Shown: in pieces, positions 1-5,296 of the stretch | Position numbering within the stretch: the stretch's first letter is position 1 | How the letters are laid out: every line of letters starts with the position of its first letter | Source: Pseudomonadota bacterium | GTDB taxonomy: Bacteria > Pseudomonadota > Gammaproteobacteria > Xanthomonadales > Xanthomonadaceae | Assembly (NCBI GenBank): GCA_019348095.1 | Contig: JAHWKC010000179.1 | Coordinates: forward strand, 1-5,296 | Direction of reading: 5' to 3' | DNA length: 5,296 nt | Program-made: the position numbers and the translations under genes | Notes under the pieces: generated by a model | Told to the model about the DNA's origin: nothing | Seen by the model: the letters and a program-made list of their open reading frames with translations, nothing else | Database searches by the model: none

Positions 1-68
1 TCTGGAGGTCGCGTGCCGTCCTGTTCCATTGCTGCCAAGGCCAGCCGTCTGAGACGTGATCGGTTCGT

Positions 69-88
69 CGCGCCCCGGATGGGGCGCG
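69..88. repeat. Perfect 8-bp GC inverted repeat (hairpin)
   Basis: CGCGCCCC (69-76) pairs perfectly with GGGGCGCG (81-88) across a 4-nt GGAT loop, giving a very stable stem in RNA. No T-run follows, so it is not a classical intrinsic terminator. It lies 90 nt before the gspE start. It could be a leader structure of the gsp mRNA, part of the terminator region of an upstream gene, or a chance feature of GC-rich DNA. Confidence 0.6.
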
Positions 89-95
89 GAGTCGG

Positions 96-123
96 TCGGC
101 CATGGCGGCCGCTATCGGCCATG
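96..123. repeat. Repeated TCGGCCATG motif with inverted arms
   Basis: TCGGCCATG occurs at 96-104 and again at 115-123, so the copies are 19 nt apart start to start, close to two helical turns. CATGGC (101-106) and GCCATG (118-123) are also inverted repeats around an 11-nt centre containing the palindrome GCGGCCGC (105-112). The arrangement could be an operator or leader RNA structure. No known regulator site is recognised, and short GC-rich repeats are easily produced by chance. Confidence 0.35.
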
Positions 124-163
124 TTGGAAGTGCCATCCGCGCTGTGTACATCCGCGGCGCCCG

Positions 164-170
164 AGGAGGG
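164..170 (+). promoter_or_regulatory. Shine-Dalgarno site that fixes the gspE start
   Basis: AGGAGGG lies 8 nt before the ATG at 179 and is nearly a perfect anti-Shine-Dalgarno complement. It is the best ribosome binding site in the window. It argues strongly for the ATG at 179 over the in-frame ATG at 56. Confidence 0.85.
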
Positions 171-178
171 ACTTGCCC

Positions 179-1888
179 ATGTCGGCTGAACCGGATGCGC
201 TGCAGGCGGCGCTGCCGGAGACTGCTGCCGGCTTGCTGGGGCAAATGCTGCTGAACGCCGGGATGATCGGTGGCGCCGACCTGGAGCGGGCCTTGACCCT
301 GCAGTCGCGCATCGGCGGCCGGCTGGGCAGCGTGCTGATGCGGATCGGCGCACTGAGCGAGGACAACCTGTTGCAGACGCTGCAGGCGCAGCTGGAATTA
401 CCCCTGATGGGCGCGGACCTGCCCGCGCCAGACGAGGACGCCGTGCGCATCGCCGCTGCGCTGGCACCGGCCGGACTGGAATGGTTGCTGGACCTGCAGG
501 CGTTGCGGTGGTCGGTGGACGATGTCCTGTATTGCGCCGCGCGCGACCCGCTGCAGCCGTCGCTGCGCGAGGCCCTGCGCCACGCGCTGCCAGGGCGCGC
601 GATCCAGTATTGCCTGTGCCGGGCGCAGGACCTGGAGCGCATGCTCGATGCGCTGGCGCAGCGCGGCGGCCTTGATGGCCACGACGGCAGTGACGTGCAG
701 CACCTGCGCGAGATGGCCGAGGAAGCGCCGGTGGTCGAACTGGTCAACAACCTGATGGCGCAGGCGGTGGAGCAGCGCGCTTCGGACATCCACATCGAGC
801 CGGAGGAGCGCCAGTTCGCGGTGCGCTTCCGCATCGACGGCGTGTTGCATTCGCGCCTGCAGTTGCCGCGCGACCGGTTCGACGCGGTGGCCTCGCGGCT
901 CAAGCTGATCTCCGGCATGGACATCGCCGAGCGCCGGCTGCCGCAGGACGGGCGCATGTCGACCCGCGTCGGTGGCCAGGAAATGGACATCCGCGTGTCC
1001 GCGCTGCCGGGCGTGCATGGCGAATCGATGGTGATGCGCCTGCTGCCCAAGGAGCGCAAGGAGCTGCGGCTGGAGCGGCTGGGCTTCGAGGCCGACCACC
1101 TGGCGATGATGCGCGGCTGGACCGCCGAAGCCAACGGCATCGTGCTGGTGACCGGACCGACCGGCTCGGGCAAGTCGACCACCTTGTATGGTGCGCTGGC
1201 GGCGGCCAACGACGGCTTCAAGAAGATCATCACGGTCGAGGACCCGGTCGAGTTCCAGTTGCCGGCGATCACCCAGATCCAGGCGCATCCGGAGATTGGC
1301 CTGAACTTCGCCAACGCGCTGCGCTCGATCCTGCGCCAGGACCCGGACGTGATCATGATCGGCGAGATCCGCGACCTGGAGACCGCCCAGATCGCGGTGC
1401 AGGCCGCCCTGACCGGCCACCTGGTGCTGTCCACCCTGCATACCAATGATGCGATCAGCGCTTTCACCCGGCTGATCGACATGGGGGTGGAGCCGTTCCT
1501 GGTGGCGACCCCGATCCGCGCGGTGCAGGCGCAGCGGCTGGTGCGCCGGCTGTGCTCGTGCGCGCGGAGCGGGCATGTCCCGGCGCACCTGCAGGCCGAT
1601 GCGGAGCGTTTCGCGCAGTCGGTCCTGCCCGGGCAGGCGCCGGCATGGAAGGAGGCGACCGGATGCGCGCAATGCCTGAATACCGGTTACCGCGGACGCC
1701 TGGGCATCTACGAGATGATCCCGGTGTCCGAGCAGATGCAGCACCTGATCGTCAGCGGCGCGAGCGTCAATGACATGAAGGCGCTCGCGCGTTCGGAGGG
1801 CCACCGGTTCCTGCGCGATGATGGCCTGCTGAAAGCCTGGCAGGGCCTGACCACGGTCGAGGAAGTGCTGCGCGTCACCGGCAGCTGA
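179..1888 (+). CDS. gspE: Type II secretion system assembly ATPase GspE
   Basis: This is the cytoplasmic hexameric ATPase that powers pseudopilus assembly by the T2SS; it works with GspF and GspL at the inner membrane. The 569-aa protein starts with two 24-residue repeats (19-42 and 48-71) separated by 5 residues, matching the MshEN cyclic-di-GMP-binding pattern. The conserved N2 domain begins around 183 with EAPVVELVN and ASDIHIEP (201-208). The ATPase core has Walker A GPTGSGKST (326-334, Lys332), an Asp box ITVEDPVEFQ (351-360), Walker B DVIMIGEIRD with Glu396, and a His box LSTLHTND (417-424). A C-terminal metal-binding subdomain has Cys459, Cys461, Cys496 and Cys499. The first pair is C-x-C rather than the usual C-x2-C. 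The start at 179 is supported by a strong Shine-Dalgarno site. An in-frame ATG at 56 would add 41 non-conserved residues. PilB/MshE-type pilus ATPases are close relatives, but the downstream pseudopilin genes make GspE the right call. Confidence 0.96.
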   Translation: MSAEPDALQAALPETAAGLLGQMLLNAGMIGGADLERALTLQSRIGGRLGSVLMRIGALSEDNLLQTLQAQLELPLMGADLPAPDEDAVRIAAALAPAGLEWLLDLQALRWSVDDVLYCAARDPLQPSLREALRHALPGRAIQYCLCRAQDLERMLDALAQRGGLDGHDGSDVQHLREMAEEAPVVELVNNLMAQAVEQRASDIHIEPEERQFAVRFRIDGVLHSRLQLPRDRFDAVASRLKLISGMDIAERRLPQDGRMSTRVGGQEMDIRVSALPGVHGESMVMRLLPKERKELRLERLGFEADHLAMMRGWTAEANGIVLVTGPTGSGKSTTLYGALAAANDGFKKIITVEDPVEFQLPAITQIQAHPEIGLNFANALRSILRQDPDVIMIGEIRDLETAQIAVQAALTGHLVLSTLHTNDAISAFTRLIDMGVEPFLVATPIRAVQAQRLVRRLCSCARSGHVPAHLQADAERFAQSVLPGQAPAWKEATGCAQCLNTGYRGRLGIYEMIPVSEQMQHLIVSGASVNDMKALARSEGHRFLRDDGLLKAWQGLTTVEEVLRVTGS

Positions 1889-1895
1889 GGCCCGC

Positions 1896-3104
1896 ATGCC
1901 CCGATTTCTCTACGAAGCAGTCACCGCCGACGGCCAGGACATGTCCGGGGTGCTGCGCGCCAGCAGCGAGCGCGAGGCCGCGCGTTCGCTGGAGCGGCGC
2001 GGGCTGGTGCTGCTGGCGTTGCGCCCGGGTGAGGCGGGCCAGGCGGGACTGGGCGGAAAGCAGCGAAGCCGGCGGCTGAAGGATGCCGATGTGATCCTGG
2101 CGTTCCAGGAACTGGCGACGATGCTGACTTCCGGCGTGTCGATTGCCGACGCGGTGGGTTCACAGGCGATATCGGCGCACCATCCGCGCATCGTGGAGGC
2201 ATTCACGGTGATGTCGCGCGGGCTGCAGCGCGGACAACCGTTTTCGGCGACGCTGGTCGACAGCGGCCTGCCGTTGCCCGACTACGTACTGCAGCTGGCG
2301 CGCGCCGGCGAGCTGAGCGGTGAGCTGGGGCGTGCCCTGGCCGATGCCGGCGCGCAGATGGAGTACGAGCAGAACCTGCGCACCGAGATCCGCAATGCGC
2401 TGATCTATCCATGCGTGCTGGTGCTGGCCGGCGCGGCGGCGGTGGCGTTGATGTTCGTGTTCGTGGTGCCCAAGTTCGCCTCGCTGCTGGATCGCGCCGA
2501 GGACCTGCCGTTCCTGGCGTGGATGGTGCTGGGCGTGGGCACCTGGACCCGCGAGAACTTCGCGCTGCTGGTGCTGGGGACGGCCGCGGCGGCGGTTGCG
2601 GCGGTCGCGCTCATGCGTCGGCCCGGCGCGCGCAGCGCGATGGTCGACCGGCTGGCGCGGTTGCCGCTGGTCGGACCCTGGCTGGTGGAATCCGATACCG
2701 CTCGCTGGGCCAAGGTGCTGGCGGCGCTGCTGGGCAACCGGGTGCCGCTGATGCGCGCGCTGGAGCTGGGCCAGGCCGGGCTGCAGATCCCGTCGCGGCG
2801 CGCGCGCATGAATGAAGTCACCCGCGCGGTGCGCGGCGGCAGCACCTTGGCCAACGCCCTGGAGGATCATGACGCCCTGACCGCCACCGGCTACAACCTG
2901 GTGCGGGTCGGCGAGCGCACCGGCAAGCTGGCGGGGATGCTGGAATCGCTTGCACGGCTGTACGCCGAGGCTGGGCGCACCCGCATGAAGCGGATGTTGA
3001 TCCTGATTGAACCAATCGCAATCCTGGTGATCGGAAGCATGATCGGCACCATCATCCTGGGCGTGATCCTGGCAATCACCAGTGCCAACGACCTGGCCAT
3101 CTGA
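1896..3104 (+). CDS. gspF: Type II secretion system inner-membrane platform protein GspF
   Basis: GspF is the polytopic inner-membrane protein that forms the assembly platform. It is thought to transmit GspE motion to the pseudopilins. The 402-aa length is typical. The N-terminus MPRFLYEAVTADG is the classic GspF/PilC beginning. Two homologous T2SSF domains are visible. The first (about 70-192) starts FQELATMLTSGVS, and the second (about 271-393) contains WAKVLAALLGNRVPL. The related motifs RAGELSGEL and RVGERTGKL occur one per domain. Predicted membrane helices lie at about 172-193, 222-241 and 374-394, with Glu372-Pro373 just before the last, as in the family. The ATG is 7 nt after the gspE stop, with GAGG (1887-1890) overlapping that stop as the ribosome binding site, so translation is probably coupled. 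Confidence 0.96.
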   Translation: MPRFLYEAVTADGQDMSGVLRASSEREAARSLERRGLVLLALRPGEAGQAGLGGKQRSRRLKDADVILAFQELATMLTSGVSIADAVGSQAISAHHPRIVEAFTVMSRGLQRGQPFSATLVDSGLPLPDYVLQLARAGELSGELGRALADAGAQMEYEQNLRTEIRNALIYPCVLVLAGAAAVALMFVFVVPKFASLLDRAEDLPFLAWMVLGVGTWTRENFALLVLGTAAAAVAAVALMRRPGARSAMVDRLARLPLVGPWLVESDTARWAKVLAALLGNRVPLMRALELGQAGLQIPSRRARMNEVTRAVRGGSTLANALEDHDALTATGYNLVRVGERTGKLAGMLESLARLYAEAGRTRMKRMLILIEPIAILVIGSMIGTIILGVILAITSANDLAI

Positions 3105-3109
3105 AGAGG
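3105..3109 (+). promoter_or_regulatory. Shine-Dalgarno site that fixes the gspG start
   Basis: AGAGG directly follows the gspF stop codon and lies 8 nt before the ATG at 3118. It favours that start over the in-frame ATG at 3082, which lies inside gspF and would add 12 residues to the prepilin leader. Confidence 0.7.
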
Positions 3110-3117
3110 CATCAGCT

Positions 3118-3591
3118 ATGCAACAAGGGGTTTTTCCGCAACGTCGACCCGGTTCCAGTCGCCGCGCACGCCAGTCCGGCTTCACCCTGCTGGAGATGAT
3201 CGTGGTGCTGGTGATCATCGGCCTGATCATGGGCCTCGTCGGTCCGCGCCTGTTCGGGCAGGCCGACAAGGCCAAGGTGCAGGCCGCCGATACCCAGATC
3301 AAGATGCTCGGCGGTGCGTTGCAGACCATGCGGCTGGATATCGGCCGGCTGCCCAACCAGGGCGAGGGGCTGGGGCTGCTGGTCAGCCGGCCGACCGAGG
3401 AACGCGCCGCCCGCAACTGGTCCGGCCCGTACCTCAGCGATGGCGTGCCGCCGGACCCGTGGGGCAATGCCTATCAGTACGCGCCGGTCGCGACCGAGGG
3501 CCGTCCTTTCGCGTTGTATTCCTTCGGTGCCGACGGCCAACCCGGCGGCGAGGGCTTCGATGCCGACGTCGGCTACAGTCCCGAGCGCTGA
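3118..3591 (+). CDS. gspG: Major type II pseudopilin GspG
   Basis: GspG is the main subunit of the T2SS pseudopilus. It is made as a prepilin, cleaved and N-methylated by the GspO/PilD peptidase, and assembled at the periplasmic face of the inner membrane. The 157-aa precursor has a 21-residue, Arg-rich leader ending in QSG, then the type IV prepilin motif FTLLEMIVV. Cleavage is between Gly21 and Phe22, and the invariant Glu5 of the mature protein is Glu26. A hydrophobic helix follows. The globular part has the GspG hallmark DPWGN (113-117) and the C-terminal calcium loop GADGQPGGEGFDAD, with Asp139, Asp148 and Asp150 as likely ligand-region residues. The gene is 13 nt after gspF. Its last 32 nt, including part of the calcium loop, also encode the start of gspH. 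Length and motifs fit GspG rather than a minor pseudopilin. Confidence 0.97.
   Translation: MQQGVFPQRRPGSSRRARQSGFTLLEMIVVLVIIGLIMGLVGPRLFGQADKAKVQAADTQIKMLGGALQTMRLDIGRLPNQGEGLGLLVSRPTEERAARNWSGPYLSDGVPPDPWGNAYQYAPVATEGRPFALYSFGADGQPGGEGFDADVGYSPER
3550..3554 (+). promoter_or_regulatory. Ribosome binding site of gspH inside gspG
   Basis: GAGGG lies 5 nt before the gspH ATG at 3560 and at the same time encodes Glu145-Gly146 of the GspG calcium loop. It supports the overlapping start of gspH. The only other in-frame option nearby, GTG at 3527, has no visible Shine-Dalgarno site. Confidence 0.6.
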
Positions 3592-4000
3592 CGCCACGGC
3601 AGCATCGCCGGCCGGCGGCTTCACGCTGCTGGAACTGATCGTGGTGCTCTCGATCCTGGGGCTGGTGACCGCAATGACGGCGCCGGCGGTGCTGCAGGGC
3701 ATCGCCAGTTGGGAGCGCCAGGCGCAGGTGGACGTGCTGGTCGAGCAGGTCCGCGGCCTGCCCAGCCAGGCCCGCGGCAGCGGCCGCGCGATCGAGATCA
3801 GCAACGCCGCACTGGCTTCTGACGCGCCGCCGCTGCTGGCCGGAGACGGCTGGGAGCTGTCGGTGCCGACGCCGTGGCGGGTGCAGGCCAACGGCATATG
3901 CGAGACCGGCGTGCTGGTGCTGCGCCACCCCAGCGGGCGCGAGCATGCACTGCAGGTGCGCGCGCCCTTCTGCGACCTGCGGGTCGGCGACCAGGAATAG
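3560..4000 (+). CDS. gspH: Minor type II pseudopilin, GspH-type
   Basis: This is a minor pseudopilin, expected to join the periplasmic pseudopilus near its tip after GspO cleavage. The 146-aa precursor has a prepilin site AGG|FTLLELIVVL, with cleavage after Gly20 and Glu5 of the mature protein at Glu25, followed by one hydrophobic helix to about residue 45. The GspH assignment rests on its position between gspG and gspI and on its size, because the C-terminal part is poorly conserved. Two cysteines, Cys114 and Cys138, could form a disulphide in the periplasm. The ATG at 3560 lies 32 nt inside gspG in the +1 frame and is the only ATG before the FTLLE motif. The resulting leader contains no Lys or Arg and one Asp, which is unusual for a prepilin. 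A GTG at 3527 would give a 31-residue leader with a single Arg. The protein is somewhat short for GspH. Confidence 0.85.
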   Translation: MPTSATVPSADATAASPAGGFTLLELIVVLSILGLVTAMTAPAVLQGIASWERQAQVDVLVEQVRGLPSQARGSGRAIEISNAALASDAPPLLAGDGWELSVPTPWRVQANGICETGVLVLRHPSGREHALQVRAPFCDLRVGDQE

Positions 4001-4002
4001 CA

Positions 4003-4431
4003 ATGCCGACAGTGCGAGCTCGGGCCGCAGACGGATTCACCCTGCTGGAAGCCATCGTCGCCATGGTGATCTTCAGCATGGGCGCCATGGCCCTGTACGC
4101 CTGGCTCGGCGCCAACCTGCTGACCCTGCAGCGGGTATCGGAGCGCCGCGCCACCGTGACCCTGGTCAGCTCGGCGCTCGATGCGGTGCGGCGCGTCAAT
4201 CCGATGGAGACGCCGCGCGGGCGTCGCGACTATGGCGACATCGAGGTGGAATGGGAGTCCGAACCGGTCGAGCCGCCGCGCGACTCGGTGACCCAGGTCG
4301 GCCTGCCCAACCTGTTCTCGGTCGGTTTGTACGACATGCAGGTCCGGGTCCTGCGCGACGGCGAGGAGGTGCACCGCTTCAACGTGCGCCAGCTGGGCCA
4401 TGAGCAAGTGCGCGAGATGGGCCTGGAATGA
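4003..4431 (+). CDS. gspI: Minor type II pseudopilin GspI
   Basis: GspI is the minor pseudopilin that, with GspJ and GspK, forms the tip complex that primes pseudopilus assembly. The 142-aa precursor has an 11-residue leader MPTVRARAADG, cleavage before Phe12, Glu16 as the conserved Glu5, and a hydrophobic stretch containing AIVAMVIFSMGAMAL that is typical of GspI. The remainder is a small soluble domain with conserved spacing of NLLTLQRVSERRATVTLVSSA after the helix. It is slightly longer than many GspI proteins. The ATG lies 2 nt after the gspH stop, with AGGA (3993-3996) as ribosome binding site. The stop codon overlaps the ATG of the next gene. Confidence 0.91.
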   Translation: MPTVRARAADGFTLLEAIVAMVIFSMGAMALYAWLGANLLTLQRVSERRATVTLVSSALDAVRRVNPMETPRGRRDYGDIEVEWESEPVEPPRDSVTQVGLPNLFSVGLYDMQVRVLRDGEEVHRFNVRQLGHEQVREMGLE

Positions 4432-5117
4432 CGGGGAGCTCACGCCACCACCCGGTCTACCCGATCGCGGACAGTGCCTGCGCGGCGCACCTTGCTGGTG
4501 ATGCAATGGCCGGCGAACCGGCGCTGCGCAGCCGCGCCAGCCGCAGTTCCGGCTTCACCCTGATGGAGACGCTGGTGATGCTGGTGCTGGTGGCGCTCTC
4601 GGTGCTGCTGATGTTCCAGATGCTCGGGGCCTACCGGATCGCCCGCGAGCGCGCCGCGGCACAGGCCGGCGACATCGATCGCCAGGGGCTGTTCGACGCC
4701 TGGTTCCTGGAGAGCGTGCGCGGCCTGCACGCGCTCGAGGATGCGCCGCTGGAGGGGAGCGCGAGTGGGTTCTCGGCAGTCACGCTCAATCCTCTGTACG
4801 GCTCGCCCGGCGCACCGACCCCGATCAGCTGGGAGCTGGTCGCGCAAGCGGGCGCCGATACCGTGGTGCGTTATCACGAGGACGGCGAGCAGCGCTGGCA
4901 ACTGCCGCTTCGCGACGGCCAGCCGGGCCGTTTCGCGTTCGTCGACTCGCGAGGCGGATTGCACGATTCCTGGCCTCCGGGACAGGGCATGCAGGACGCC
5001 CTGCCGGCTTCGGTCGCGTTGCTGAGCGGCGCCGGCAGCGACGCCCGGCTGCGCCTGGCTTCGGTGCGCGGTCCGCTGCAGCCGCAGGTCGTGCCCTTCC
5101 AGCTGGAGCAGGAATGA
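4428..5117 (+). CDS. gspJ: Minor type II pseudopilin, GspJ-type
   Basis: GspJ is a minor pseudopilin of the GspI-J-K tip complex. From the ATG at 4428 (ATGA overlap with gspI) the protein is 229 aa. The prepilin motif SSG|FTLMETLVMLVLVAL begins at Phe43, with Glu47 as the conserved Glu5. This would mean a 42-residue leader, which is very long. The in-frame ATG at 4506 gives a 16-residue leader with three Arg and a 203-aa protein, closer to the family norm. The five codons just before 4506 (CTT GCT GGT GAT GCA) all end in A or T, unlike the rest of the operon. Neither start has a strong Shine-Dalgarno site; GGTGA (4497-4501) precedes the second. The position between gspI and gspK and the size support GspJ, while the C-terminal sequence is not diagnostic. 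The tail ends in PLQPQVVPFQLEQE. Confidence 0.85.
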   Translation: MTGSSRHHPVYPIADSACAAHLAGDAMAGEPALRSRASRSSGFTLMETLVMLVLVALSVLLMFQMLGAYRIARERAAAQAGDIDRQGLFDAWFLESVRGLHALEDAPLEGSASGFSAVTLNPLYGSPGAPTPISWELVAQAGADTVVRYHEDGEQRWQLPLRDGQPGRFAFVDSRGGLHDSWPPGQGMQDALPASVALLSGAGSDARLRLASVRGPLQPQVVPFQLEQE

Positions 5118-5296
5118 CTGCCGCGGCAGTAGCTGGCGTGCCCGCAGGCGGCGGCAGGGTCGGCAACGGCTTCGTGCTGATCATGGTGCTGGCCATACTG
5201 GTGATCATGTCGCTGCTCGCCTCGACCGTGGCGGTGATCAGCCAGCGTCTGCGCGAGGAGCAACTGCAGCGCCAGCGCCAGCTGCAGGCGCAGATC
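5114..5296 (+). CDS. gspK: Probable minor pseudopilin GspK, 5' part only
   Basis: Only the first 61 codons are present; the frame is open at the window end. The ATG overlaps the gspJ stop as ATGA, and GGAG (5105-5108) lies 5 nt upstream as ribosome binding site. The translation has a 19-residue Gly/Ala-rich leader with one Arg, a possible prepilin peptidase site GNG|FVLIMVLAIL, a hydrophobic segment at about 20-42, and then a polar Gln/Arg-rich helix. Position 5 after the predicted cleavage is Met instead of Glu. Lack of Glu5 is the known hallmark of GspK among pseudopilins. This feature and the location after gspJ support GspK, but a full sequence would be needed to see the large inserted domain typical of the family (about 300 aa). 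Confidence 0.75.
   Translation, partial: MTAAAVAGVPAGGGRVGNGFVLIMVLAILVIMSLLASTVAVISQRLREEQLQRQRQLQAQI

Larger units (their letters stand above)
1..178 (+). promoter_or_regulatory. Upstream region of the gsp operon, no recognisable gene
   Basis: This stretch lies before the first gsp gene. Two forward frames close early (TGA at 50-52 and 57-59). The third stays open from the window edge to a TGA at 187-189, but its translation is rich in Arg, Pro and Ser and resembles no family I know. The region carries an 11-nt palindrome CGTCTGAGACG (46-56), a GC hairpin (69-88), a repeated TCGGCCATG motif and the gspE ribosome binding site. It probably contains the operon promoter and 5' leader. No -35/-10 pair is good enough to call: TTGGAA at 124-129 followed 17 nt later by TACATC is weak. 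The start of the region could also be the tail of an upstream gene. Confidence 0.45.

Noticed and set aside
124..152. Possible sigma-70 promoter TTGGAA-17-TACATC before gspE
   Set aside because: The -35 matches only 4 of 6 and the -10 only 3 of 6 consensus bases, which is not distinguishable from chance in this sequence.
56..178. In-frame upstream extension of gspE from the ATG at 56
   Set aside because: The 41 extra residues match nothing in GspE, span the GC hairpin and have no ribosome binding site, whereas the ATG at 179 has AGGAGGG 8 nt upstream.
1..189. Open frame from the window edge to the TGA at 187-189 as the end of an upstream gene
   Set aside because: Its translation is unrecognisable and would overlap the gspE ribosome binding site and start. 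Without upstream sequence it cannot be supported.
112..1897. Long antisense open frames opposite gspE (456 and 499 codons)
   Set aside because: They are mirror images of a real gene with strong G/C third positions. Their translations are low-complexity Arg/Ser/His/Gln-rich and lack any domain.
3082..3117. gspG start at the ATG at 3082
   Set aside because: It lies inside gspF and lengthens the leader to 33 residues. The ATG at 3118 has AGAGG at good spacing and gives a normal leader.
3127..3135. GGGGTTTTT near the gspG start as a terminator
   Set aside because: No stable GC stem precedes the T-run, and the sequence lies within the gspG leader codons.
3314..3559. N-terminal extension of gspH inside gspG
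   Set aside because: The extra residues are an out-of-frame reading of gspG and precede the prepilin leader, which must be near the N-terminus.
2160..4506. Long antisense open frames opposite gspF-gspI (435 and 464 codons)
   Set aside because: They run across several convincing plus-strand genes and have biased, unrecognisable compositions. They are a known artefact of high-GC coding DNA.

Overview
The window is the 5' part of a type II secretion system (T2SS) operon on the plus strand: gspE, gspF, gspG, gspH, gspI, gspJ and the first 61 codons of gspK. The DNA is very GC-rich, with strong G/C preference at third codon positions. Together with the GspE and GspF sequence style, this suggests a high-GC proteobacterium. 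A gammaproteobacterium of the Xanthomonadaceae/Lysobacterales type is my best guess. The genus cannot be fixed from this sequence, and this is an inference rather than a match to a reference.

Layout: positions 1-178 contain no gene I can recognise. They hold a strong GC hairpin, a short repeated/inverted motif and a very good ribosome binding site. gspE (179-1888) encodes the cytoplasmic ATPase. It is followed after 7 nt by gspF (1896-3104), the inner-membrane platform protein, and after 13 nt by gspG (3118-3591), the major pseudopilin. gspH (3560-4000) starts inside gspG. gspI (4003-4431) follows after 2 nt. gspJ (4428-5117, or from 4506) and gspK (5114 to beyond the window) each begin in a 4-nt ATGA overlap. 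No terminator or clear internal promoter is visible, so the genes look like one tightly, translationally coupled transcription unit.

How they work together (family knowledge): GspE hydrolyses ATP at the cytoplasmic face of the GspF platform and drives assembly of GspG subunits into a short periplasmic pseudopilus. The minor pseudopilins GspH, I, J and K form or prime its tip and help push folded exoproteins through the outer-membrane GspD secretin. gspL, M, N, D/C and the prepilin peptidase gspO are not in the window. The E-F-G-H-I-J-K order with gspE apparently first resembles the xps-type arrangement, where L, M, N and D follow.

The operon is conventional in its parts. The points worth a second look are a near-perfect tandem MshEN-type cyclic-di-GMP motif at the N-terminus of GspE, a one-residue-short zinc motif in the same protein, a gspG/gspH overlap in which the GspG calcium loop also encodes an uncharged GspH leader, and an ambiguous gspJ start. 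I found no evidence of an undescribed system, mobile element, CRISPR array or RNA gene.
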